Shown here piece after piece: positions 1-8,033 of a stretch of 40,034 nucleotides of DNA (position 1 is the first letter of the stretch; every line of letters starts with the position of its first letter). This DNA is from Microcaldota archaeon (lineage in GTDB: Archaea; Micrarchaeota; Micrarchaeia; Anstonellales; Bilamarchaeaceae): contig WJIU01000014.1 in NCBI GenBank assembly GCA_014730115.1, positions 1 through 40,034 of the forward strand. Reading direction: 5' to 3'. The translations under genes were made by a program, and so were the position numbers. The notes beneath the pieces are model-generated. The model saw only the letters and a program-made list of their open reading frames with translations. It searched no databases and was not told the DNA's origin.

Positions 1-42
1 AGCTTGTCCATATCCTTTTTCGCTCTTTCCCTTGGCTCCATG

Positions 43-558
43 TCAGACCTCCTTGACCACTTCCCCGAAAGGCCTCCTGGGTGTCTGCTCCGGCTTTTTT
101 TCGCTGTATCCAAGAGGCACAATTGCCACCGGAACCTCACTGGATTCTGTGTTTACCTGGTAAGAAACCTCCAGGGGCTCAAATGCACCGACCCACACCG
201 AGCAGATGCCCTCGGCCCTGGCGGCCAGCTGGGCATAGGCAGCCGCTATGGTTGCATCCTGCAGTGCATACAGCTCCATTCCCCTCTGGCCGTAGCGCAT
301 CTCCGAGCGGCTCTTGTCTGCGCAGAAAACCAGGACTATGGGGGCCTTGGCAATAAACTGCTGGTCCAGAGCTGCCCTGGCGATGCCTTCCCTGGCCTCC
401 CTGCTGCGAACAACATAAATCCTGTAAGCCTGGAGGTTGCCTGCGGAAGGGGCCTGCAGCACTGCCCCCAGTATCCTGCGCAGCTTTTCATTCTCCACCT
501 CTTTTTCCAAAAAACTGCGGCAGGAGTGTCTCTCCTGTATTACATCGTAGAATTCCAT
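43..558 (-). CDS. Nitroreductase family protein
   Basis: 171-aa ORF; 'ERHSCRSFLEKEVENEKLRRILGAVLQAPSAGNLQAYRIYVV' matches the nitroreductase FMN-binding N-terminal pattern (R-SxRxF...APSAgNxQ). Confidence 0.88.
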   Translation of the reverse strand: MEFYDVIQERHSCRSFLEKEVENEKLRRILGAVLQAPSAGNLQAYRIYVVRSREAREGIARAALDQQFIAKAPIVLVFCADKSRSEMRYGQRGMELYALQDATIAAAYAQLAARAEGICSVWVGAFEPLEVSYQVNTESSEVPVAIVPLGYSEKKPEQTPRRPFGEVVKEV

Positions 559-663
559 GGATTAGGAAAGAAAGGAAAACTGTTAAAAACCGGTTCAGCA
601 GGGCGGGCTGAAGGAACCCGGGGTATATAAAGAATAAACAGGGAATCGGGTGACGGTGAAAGA

Positions 664-1095
664 ATGGTTTTTGGTATTGGAGAGGGAAGCATGGATTTGC
701 AGCTGGACAGAACCGATGTCAAATCAGGGGGCAGGATTACCGGAAAGCTTAAGCTGAATCTGAACAAGCCGAAAGAAGCCAAAGGCTTGTACGTCCGGCT
801 GATGGGCGAGAGAAGAGTAACCAGACGAGGAAAGAAACGCAAGGAAACCGTTTACAACTATGTCCAGCAGCTTGGGGGAGAGAAGACATACGAAAGCGGC
901 GAGTATACATTTGAACTGAAAGTGCCGGAAAAGACAGAGGTTGAAAAGAAGATGGGCGAGGGAATGGCAGGCGCAGTTGTCGGTGTGGCAAAAACGCTTG
1001 GGGTGTTGGAGCCGGTCAGGTATTATGTCAAGGCTAACCTTGATGTGCCAATGTCCCTTGATATCAGCAAAACAGTAGAAATAGCCGTTCTGTAA
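664..1095 (+). CDS. Arrestin-like / Spo0M-like beta-sandwich protein
   Basis: 143 aa, 'LDRTDVKSGGRITGKLKLNLNKPKEAKGLYVRLMGERR' resembles arrestin N-domain; upstream TATA (gtatataaag ~620) and GGTGA SD. Confidence 0.6.
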   Translation: MVFGIGEGSMDLQLDRTDVKSGGRITGKLKLNLNKPKEAKGLYVRLMGERRVTRRGKKRKETVYNYVQQLGGEKTYESGEYTFELKVPEKTEVEKKMGEGMAGAVVGVAKTLGVLEPVRYYVKANLDVPMSLDISKTVEIAVL

Positions 1096-1112
1096 AATTT
1101 TAGGAAGCATGA

Positions 1113-1230
1113 GTGTCAGCAGCAGTGCGCTTTCCCGCCAGGAAGGCAGTAATCACAACACCGTGAAGGGGCTTAACTTCTGAGTTCGGAATGAGTTCAG
1201 GTGTTTCCCCCTTCCTGTGACCGCTGACAT
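1113..1230 (-). rRNA. rrf: 5S ribosomal RNA
   Basis: Reverse complement contains CACCTGAACTCATTCCGAACTCAGAAGTTAAGC (universal 5S core); terminal helix TGTCAGC/GCTGACA pairs; TATA-like CTTTAAAAAT at 1251-1260 lies ~26 nt upstream of the 5' end. Confidence 0.93.
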
Positions 1231-1451
1231 CACCAACTTTGATAACAAGCATTTTTAAAGGTTCACAGGAAGTTTTTTGTGTGGAAAGAATGAAAACCGC
1301 GATTTTATCAAGAACCCTGAGCGAGTCCTGGAATTTTCTTATCAAGGAATGCCCTCTTGCTTTCAATTGAATACACCGCACGCTACGTGTACTGGAACAA
1401 GGCCGGGGCAAGATAATTGTTTTATAAATATAAGAAACAAAATGGGTAAAG

Positions 1452-2972
1452 ATGAAAATGTCAGAGAAAAAGCACATGCACTGGTCGGAAAGGCTTGCAG
1501 AGAGGGTAATCCAGGAAAAAAAGGAGCCCTATGTAATAACAGCAGGCATGACCACCTCCGGGCCGGTGCACTTCGGCACCCTTTGCGAATTCCTGTTCCC
1601 GTCGGCAATAAAGAAGGCGATTGAGAAGAAAGGGAAGGAATGCAAATACTACTTCATAGCCGACATCCTGGACGCCTTTGATTCGGTCCCCCTGGCAATG
1701 GAAGAGTACAGAAACCAGCTGGAGCCCCATCTGGGAAAACCTTTATGCAATGTGCCCGACCCTACCGGAGAAAGCAGAAGTTTCGGGGACCATTACCTTG
1801 ATGAGGCAACAGGGCTGATGGATAAATTTGATGTTGATGCGGAAGTTGTAAGAATCAATGAATACTATGCGGCCGGCAGGTTTGATGATTACGCCCGCTT
1901 CTTTCTGGAGCATGAGGGGGAGGCAAGAAAAATCGTGGAAAAAACCAGCGGGAAGGAGCAGAAAAAGGGCTGGTCTCCTCTCATGCCGGTATGCCAGAAC
2001 TGCGGCAGGATAGCCACCACCCGGGTGCTCTCCCATAAAGAAGATGAATATGAGTATGTGTGCGACCGGGATGTCAAGTATACTCATGGATGCGGCTACC
2101 GCGGAAAAAACAGCATTCAGGACCACCGGTACAAGATTGTCTGGAGGCTGCACTGGCCCGCCTGGAAGCAGATATTCAACAGCAGCATTGAAGGGGCCGG
2201 CATAGACCACCACACCAGAGGTGGCTCGGAAGACACCTGCAGGGCAATAACCCTTGACCTGATGAAAAAGGAGTACCACATCCCCTACCGTTACGGATTC
2301 ATCCTTTTCAGGGGAAAGAAGTATTCCAAGTCAAAGGGCCGGGGAATGGGCATCAGCGAGGTCATCAAGCTGGTGCCTCCGGAGATAATCAAGTACAAGC
2401 TTTTCAAGCCGGACCTGGAGGAAAACGTAGATATCAATCCCACCAGCGAGAAGATGCTCAAGACAATAGAGGATTTTGAAGGCGCGGCAGGGATTGACTC
2501 CCATTCTGATGTTTCCAGGTCTGAGCGGAAAAGGGCAATCGCCTTTTCACTGAGTACTGATGAAATGAAATGGGAGTCTCCATTCCTGGACATAACACTC
2601 TACTATCAGCTCTACGGCGACTGGGAAAAGGTCAGGGAAATGACCGGCGACAGGGAGGGGGTGGAATACCTTCGCCCTTATGTTGAGGAATGGGTTTCCC
2701 GGAATTACCTTCCTGATGTGTATCGCTTCAGCTACCGGCCTTCCGAGCCTTCCAAGCATGCAAAGGAATTCATTTCAGGCCTGGAGGGGGGCATGGAACC
2801 GCTTGACATCCACAATGCCGTCTTTGAATATGCAAAGTCCAATTCAATTCCGCCCAAGCAGCTTTTCGCTGAATTGTACCAGGCCCTTATCGGCAAGGAC
2901 CGGGGCCCGAAGATGGGAAAAATAATTCATGCTATAGGGATTGAAAGGCTGAAAAAAGACCTGGGGATATGA
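1452..2972 (+). CDS. lysS: Lysyl-tRNA synthetase, class I
   Basis: 506 aa; HIGH-like 'TSGPVHFGTLCE', KMSKS-like 'KYSKSKGRGMGI'; class I LysRS architecture. TATA 'tttataaata' (1421-1430) is ~26 nt upstream of ATG 1452. Confidence 0.95.
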   Translation: MKMSEKKHMHWSERLAERVIQEKKEPYVITAGMTTSGPVHFGTLCEFLFPSAIKKAIEKKGKECKYYFIADILDAFDSVPLAMEEYRNQLEPHLGKPLCNVPDPTGESRSFGDHYLDEATGLMDKFDVDAEVVRINEYYAAGRFDDYARFFLEHEGEARKIVEKTSGKEQKKGWSPLMPVCQNCGRIATTRVLSHKEDEYEYVCDRDVKYTHGCGYRGKNSIQDHRYKIVWRLHWPAWKQIFNSSIEGAGIDHHTRGGSEDTCRAITLDLMKKEYHIPYRYGFILFRGKKYSKSKGRGMGISEVIKLVPPEIIKYKLFKPDLEENVDINPTSEKMLKTIEDFEGAAGIDSHSDVSRSERKRAIAFSLSTDEMKWESPFLDITLYYQLYGDWEKVREMTGDREGVEYLRPYVEEWVSRNYLPDVYRFSYRPSEPSKHAKEFISGLEGGMEPLDIHNAVFEYAKSNSIPPKQLFAELYQALIGKDRGPKMGKIIHAIGIERLKKDLGI

Positions 2973-3583
2973 TGGCAACAACACTGAAGATTACGGATGA
3001 GGATTTTCAGGATGCAGTAGACATAGCATCAGTTCTGATGAAGTCAGAGGGGGTGGTAGCCTATCCCACTGACACTGTTTATGGAATAGGGGGGGATGCA
3101 ACCTCCGAAGAGGCGGTCAGGAAGGTGCACGCAATAAAGGAATCCGACCCTGAAAAGCCCATATCCATAATGGTTGCAGACTTTGGAGTGGTTGAATACT
3201 ACTGCGATACCGGGCTGTGGGAGGACATGATTCTGAGCAGATACCTTCCCGGCCCCTACACATTCATTCTCAAAAAGAAAAGGCCACTTCCTGCATCCAA
3301 ATCCGAAAAAATCGGGGTAAGGATGCCGTACTCCCGGTTCTGCCAGGGCCTGTGCAAAAGATTCGGCAGGCCAATCCTCACCACCAGTGCGAACCCTACC
3401 GGAAAAGAGCCTCCGGTAAGGTTTGAGCAGGTGGACACGGATATACTGGAACAAACAGACCTGGCAATAGACGGGGGGCCCACCAGGTACCTGTCCCATT
3501 CAATGGTAATTGACCTGGTGGAACGGAAACTAATCAGGAAAGGGGGGGAGAAAATAGACCTGGTGGAATTCCCTGAGCGCTAG
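2969..3583 (+). CDS. L-threonylcarbamoyladenylate synthase (Sua5/YciO/YrdC)
   Basis: 'GGVVAYPTDTVYGIGGDATSEEAVRKVHAIKESDPEKPISIMV' is the YrdC-domain signature (window reads EGVVAYPTDTVYGIGGDA); ATGA overlap with lysS. Confidence 0.94.
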   Translation: MMATTLKITDEDFQDAVDIASVLMKSEGVVAYPTDTVYGIGGDATSEEAVRKVHAIKESDPEKPISIMVADFGVVEYYCDTGLWEDMILSRYLPGPYTFILKKKRPLPASKSEKIGVRMPYSRFCQGLCKRFGRPILTTSANPTGKEPPVRFEQVDTDILEQTDLAIDGGPTRYLSHSMVIDLVERKLIRKGGEKIDLVEFPER

Positions 3584-4617
3584 AACCATTCATCCAGGCT
3601 CTTCTGGGAATTCCTTTCCCGTGTCTGCTCAATAACGTCATCCAGGGAGCTCTCCACCCGGTCTTCTGAAAAATCGTGCTTTTCCACCAGCAGCTCTGTT
3701 ACCGCCTCCCGGTCCACGTCTTTCCATTCAAGCTTGTCAACCGGCGTGTATGGCGGGTCAAGGAAAAGATTGAAGACAGCCTCTATGTCAACCTCAAACT
3801 GGTAGTCGTATTTTTCCTTTACATAGTCAATGAGTTCGTCAAGCGTTTCGACCTCTTTTGCGATTTTCAGGCCGGTCTTGGGCCCGACGCCCTTGATGCC
3901 TTCATTGAAATCAGTTCCGTCAAGCAGTCCGATGAAAATCAGCCCGGCGCGGCCTATCTCCAGGGTCTGGAGAGTTTCCTCCAGGCTTATGATTTCCGGC
4001 TCCACCATAACATATCGGTTCTGTCTGGGAACCTTTCGCCTCCCGGTTATGGAGAGGTTCCTTAGCAGATAGGGGGACCCGAACATTAGCGCGTCATAAT
4101 CCTGTGATGCGGTTGCATCGGCCAGGCCCTGCCGCACCATCATTGCGGCCTGAGCCTCGCCGTCCTGGGGAGCCTGGACAACAGGCAGCCCCAGGGCTTC
4201 CACAAGCTCCTTGCTCTCCTCCACCATCTCAGAAGTCAGCCTGGATGTGCCCTGGGCATATTTCCTTGCTTCTTCCAGTTTCTCCTCTTCCAGGGCTTCC
4301 TTCCATTTCTTTTTTGCGGTTTTCTTGGCCTCTGCCCTTTCCTCCAGGGTCTTTTCCTTGAATTCCGGGGCCTCCCCGTCAAAGACAAAAACCGGCCTCA
4401 GGCCATGCTCCATGAACCTGCAGGTCCGGTAGAAAAGCCCGGAAAGATGGGCAGTGATGTTGCCGCTGTAATCCATCAGGGGGGTGCCATCCTCCTGCCT
4501 AATGGATGCAAGAAACTGGTATAGCATATTAAAGGAATCAATAGCAACCTTTTTTCCGGACAGGGACTGGAGTGAAATTGTCTCTTTGACCGCCAGGTCG
4601 CCCAGGTCAACGCCCAT
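3580..4617 (-). CDS. fen: Flap endonuclease 1
   Basis: 345 aa; 'MGVDLGDL...KKVAIDSFNMLYQFL', 'VFDGEAPEFKEKTLEERAEAKKTA', 'APQDGEAQAA', 'GTDFNEGIKGVGPKTGLKI'; C-terminal PIP box 'QKSLDEWF'. Confidence 0.97.
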   Translation of the reverse strand: MGVDLGDLAVKETISLQSLSGKKVAIDSFNMLYQFLASIRQEDGTPLMDYSGNITAHLSGLFYRTCRFMEHGLRPVFVFDGEAPEFKEKTLEERAEAKKTAKKKWKEALEEEKLEEARKYAQGTSRLTSEMVEESKELVEALGLPVVQAPQDGEAQAAMMVRQGLADATASQDYDALMFGSPYLLRNLSITGRRKVPRQNRYVMVEPEIISLEETLQTLEIGRAGLIFIGLLDGTDFNEGIKGVGPKTGLKIAKEVETLDELIDYVKEKYDYQFEVDIEAVFNLFLDPPYTPVDKLEWKDVDREAVTELLVEKHDFSEDRVESSLDDVIEQTRERNSQKSLDEWF

Positions 4618-5081
4618 TATTTACCTCCCTCCAGCATGTCGCCGAGGGTCGGTGCCGAGAATTTCTTCTTTGCAGCGGCCGCCGAGGGGGCGGAGCTGGC
4701 CTCCACTTTTTCTATAAGCGTTATTCCCAGCTCCTTCTCGAGCTTTCTGGCAACCTCAATGGTGGGGGTCAGGCGGCTGGTTTCAATGCCGTGCAGATAG
4801 CTCTCCTTTTCGCTGATTCTTTCTGCAACCACTGCAATCGGAATCTTGGCTTTCTGCCTGGCTTCCCTGATTCTTTTGGCATAATCTTCCACCACCTCTT
4901 CGCTTGCCGCCATCGGGGATGGCGGAGGGGGGGCTTCCTTTGCCTGCTCCCCCTCATCAAAGCGGTGGATTATCTTGCCGCTTTTCATGCACCGTGCGCA
5001 GGCCAGCAGCTTGGCGCCTTCCAGAAGAATCTGGGCCCTAACCGGAGTTCTGCCGCAAATGTCACAGGATAATTCGGCCAT
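4617..5081 (-). CDS. Multiprotein bridging factor 1 (archaeal MBF1, Zn ribbon + HTH)
   Basis: 'CDICGR...CARCMKSG' zinc ribbon plus Xre-type HTH 'AVVAERISEKESYLHGIETSRLTPTIEVARKLEKELGITL'. Confidence 0.93.
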   Translation of the reverse strand: MAELSCDICGRTPVRAQILLEGAKLLACARCMKSGKIIHRFDEGEQAKEAPPPPSPMAASEEVVEDYAKRIREARQKAKIPIAVVAERISEKESYLHGIETSRLTPTIEVARKLEKELGITLIEKVEASSAPSAAAAKKKFSAPTLGDMLEGGK

Positions 5082-5102
5082 ATAAATTTCTATTAGTCCA
5101 TA

Positions 5103-5112
5103 GCTATAAAAA
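5103..5112. promoter_or_regulatory. Shared TATA element GCTATAAAAA between MBF1 (-) and M50 protease (+)
   Basis: Core TATAAAAA centred ~5108, about 27 nt from both ATG 5081 (-) and ATG 5135 (+). Confidence 0.6.
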
Positions 5113-5134
5113 TACCTAACCTCTTATTTCTTGC

Positions 5135-6280
5135 ATGATTTTGCTTCTGGCAATTGTTGCACTAGCCATAGGTGTATTTTATGGTGTTCTGCAGCTCGAT
5201 GTTCCCGGTGCGTGGAAGTTCGGGCTGGTTTTTATCGAGATGGTCATTGTGGGCAGGGTGCTCATCAAAAGATACAAGCTGCCATCCGAGCTCGGCATGA
5301 TTCTTTTGAAAAGCAGGATAGGCATTGAGCTGATTGAGAAGATGGCCAAAAACAAGCAGGCTTTCCACTTCATGACTGATGTCGGAAACATCCTTGCCTA
5401 CGGTCTCTCCAGCATGGTTATAATGAAAAGAAGCAACGCCGCCAGCCTCCTTGTTGGCCTTGTGCTCCTTGCATTCATATCCGTCCTGGTGGCCCCGTCC
5501 GCATTCCTTTTCCTGGTCCAGGTTATACAGATAGGGGCCACCGAAAAGTCGATAGCACTGCTCAGCGACAATCCTGACCTGGGGCTGCTTGCCATTTCCG
5601 CGGTGCTGCTTTTTGGAGGGCTGGCCTTTTTCATACTGTTCGGAATAATATTCTATGGCGGAACGATTTTGTATGCAGTAATCGAATCGCTCTTCCTGGG
5701 CGCGGATTCAATATCCCAGATAAGCCCGGGAGGCACATTTCTTCTGCCCGGCGTCAATCTTCCGCTGGTGGAAGGCATACTTGCCCTGCTTGCAGTGATA
5801 GTGGTTCATGAGGGCTGCCATTCAATCCTTACCAGGATTGCAAGGGTTCCTCTCCTTTCCTCTGGAATAGTGCTTTTCGGCATTATCCCGGTGGGTGCAT
5901 TCATAGAGCCGGACGAGGAAAAGCTTGCCAAGGTGAACGACTTAAAGCAGACACGGGTAATCATCGCGGGCCCCACCGCAAACCTCATTGCCAGCGTTGT
6001 GTTCTTCATCATTTTTGCAGGAATAGCCCTGCTGATAAACGGCAGCGGAATGCCGGAAGAGGGCATCCTGGCTGGTGTGGCGAGATTCACCTACATGACA
6101 CTGGGCCTGACATTCGCACTGAACTTCATAGTGGGCGCGATAAACCTTCTTCCGCTGCCAGTCTTTGACGGATTCAGGATATTTGACATTAATGTTAAGA
6201 ACAAGAGGATTGTGAACGCGCTGATGTACGTGACCCTGATTTTCTTTGTCCTGAATTTCCTGCCCTGGCTTTTCCGCTGA
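5135..6280 (+). CDS. Site-2-protease-like M50 membrane metalloprotease
   Basis: 381 aa multi-TM; 'VIVVHEGCHSILTRIA' (HExxH) and 'INLLPLPVFDGFRIFD' (NxxPxPxxDG). Confidence 0.9.
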   Translation: MILLLAIVALAIGVFYGVLQLDVPGAWKFGLVFIEMVIVGRVLIKRYKLPSELGMILLKSRIGIELIEKMAKNKQAFHFMTDVGNILAYGLSSMVIMKRSNAASLLVGLVLLAFISVLVAPSAFLFLVQVIQIGATEKSIALLSDNPDLGLLAISAVLLFGGLAFFILFGIIFYGGTILYAVIESLFLGADSISQISPGGTFLLPGVNLPLVEGILALLAVIVVHEGCHSILTRIARVPLLSSGIVLFGIIPVGAFIEPDEEKLAKVNDLKQTRVIIAGPTANLIASVVFFIIFAGIALLINGSGMPEEGILAGVARFTYMTLGLTFALNFIVGAINLLPLPVFDGFRIFDINVKNKRIVNALMYVTLIFFVLNFLPWLFR

Positions 6281-8024
6281 GCCTTTTCCTGCTCCTGAAC
6301 ACCGGCCCAAGCATCCTGTTCATAAAATAGCGTTTAATTTTCTTGGATTTCCTTTTTGGCTTTCGGAAAACCCGGGGCCTTTTTTGATTTTCTTTCTTTC
6401 TGTTTTTAGACGGGGATTTTACTGCTGCGGTCTTCTTTCTTGGCCTCTTCTTGTTTTTCGCAGGTTTTTGTGGCAGCATTTCCTTCGGGTTTTCCTTTTT
6501 TCTCTTTCTGGGAAGTTTTTTCTTCGGGCTTTCCGCCGGTTTTTCCAATGGTTTAATCAATCCTCTCTTTCTGGAAGTTTTCCTTCTTACAGTCCTTTTT
6601 TTCTCCGGTCTGCGGACCCTTCCTGAAGGCTTTTTCTTTTTTCTGTTCCGCTTTTTCCCTAACTTTGTTTTTTTTGTCTTCCCCATGGCCTTTTCCGATA
6701 TGGGATAACTTTCCCTTAAGGCATGCGCCCTGCTCTGGAAAACTGGGCTTTTGATTTTTGGTAATGAACTGCCAAAGCCTGAAACAGGAGGTTCTGGGGG
6801 CTTGGGCAGAACAGCTGGTTTTTCTGTGCTGGGCGTTTTCCTGTCCTTGTGCCCATTTTTGGATTTCCCGGACCCGACAACCACCGGTCGAAGAATAAGC
6901 GCCGGCTTAAAGCCTTCAGGATTTTTTATGAAGCAGAATGGCATTACAGCCTTAAGAAATTCCTGAACCGGCGGATTGACAATCAGGGGGTTGCGGCTGT
7001 CCTTCATGGGAAGGGGGGAATCAACTTTCCGGCAGGGGGCAGAAGGGGCCTTCCTGTTAACAGGCTTGTAATCCTCCAAAGGTACCTGCACTTTCACCTC
7101 ATCCTCGGCCCTGCCGTCGAACACCTTGATAAACATATAAGGAATTTTCAGGGAGGAGCCATCCATCGGAATCACCAGGGGACCCAAATCAGTGGGCATA
7201 AGAAGGCCCGCGCTGAAAAATGCCCTGGGCATTGACTGCAGCTTAATGGGCTCAACCTTTACTGCCTGGGGCTCGAACTGGGGGGCAGCAAACGATTGCG
7301 GCTTTGCAAAATGCTCCTTTACGGTTTTCATCTCCCCCCTCTCAATATCCAGAACCAGCACGCTGGTATCCGGCAGAACAAGCCTTTCGCTACGCATGCC
7401 GCCGTGAGCCCCCATGACCTCTTCTCTGGAAATGCTGCTGAGGCTGTGTTTTGCCAGCTCGGATAGTCTAATGCCTCCCGTGCCGGCATACATGGAATTC
7501 AAATCCTCCATGCTTACCGGGTCGGCATCGTAATCAACCAGAGAAATATGAATCGCCTCCGACCGCCCCTGGACATTTATCTCTTCCGCATTCGGAAAGA
7601 GAAGTTCGCCTTTGTTTCCAACTGCCAGCGGCACGCCTTTCTCTCCAAAGAAAAAGTGTATCCCCCCATTTGTTTTTTTGGAAAATTCCAGTGCTGTGCC
7701 TTTCACGGAATCAGAATCCTCAAACTGGGAAAAATCGGCTTCCAGAATCTTGGATGGCTCCCCCTTGACCAGGAGGTGACTGCCGATTTTTACTGCCACA
7801 ATTTCATAAGCATCCAGCCCCTTGTTGTATATCTTCGCTACTCCGCCCCCGTTATGCCTGGCAATTTTCTCTATGATTTCTCCCGCACTTGCACCGTCAG
7901 GCACCAAGGCCGAAAAGGTTTCTCCGTTCACGCAAACCGAGCGGCGGGCAAGCTGGTGAAGCGCAGGGATGCGGCTTCTGCTCTGGTTGATGGTGGATTT
8001 GGATGCCAGACGTCGTCCCGCCAT
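6195..8024 (-). CDS. Uncharacterised protein with Lys/Arg-rich histone-H1-like C-terminal tail
   Basis: 609-aa ORF starting 9 nt after thrS; last ~150 aa are 'KKTKLGKKRNRKKKKPSGRVRRPEKKRTVRRKTSRKRG...'. N-terminal ~350 aa not recognised. Confidence 0.75.
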   Translation of the reverse strand: MAGRRLASKSTINQSRSRIPALHQLARRSVCVNGETFSALVPDGASAGEIIEKIARHNGGGVAKIYNKGLDAYEIVAVKIGSHLLVKGEPSKILEADFSQFEDSDSVKGTALEFSKKTNGGIHFFFGEKGVPLAVGNKGELLFPNAEEINVQGRSEAIHISLVDYDADPVSMEDLNSMYAGTGGIRLSELAKHSLSSISREEVMGAHGGMRSERLVLPDTSVLVLDIERGEMKTVKEHFAKPQSFAAPQFEPQAVKVEPIKLQSMPRAFFSAGLLMPTDLGPLVIPMDGSSLKIPYMFIKVFDGRAEDEVKVQVPLEDYKPVNRKAPSAPCRKVDSPLPMKDSRNPLIVNPPVQEFLKAVMPFCFIKNPEGFKPALILRPVVVGSGKSKNGHKDRKTPSTEKPAVLPKPPEPPVSGFGSSLPKIKSPVFQSRAHALRESYPISEKAMGKTKKTKLGKKRNRKKKKPSGRVRRPEKKRTVRRKTSRKRGLIKPLEKPAESPKKKLPRKRKKENPKEMLPQKPAKNKKRPRKKTAAVKSPSKNRKKENQKRPRVFRKPKRKSKKIKRYFMNRMLGPVFRSRKRLSGKARAGNSGQRKSGSRTSARSQSSCS

Positions 8025-8033
8025 TTCAATCTC

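Noticed and set aside
1277-1624. 115-aa plus ORF overlapping the start of lysS
   Set aside because: Out of frame with lysS, no domain, and runs through the lysS promoter.
6330-6690. Long T/C-rich (polypyrimidine) tract as regulatory or repeat DNA
   Set aside because: Explained by Lys/Arg codons of the basic tail on the minus strand.
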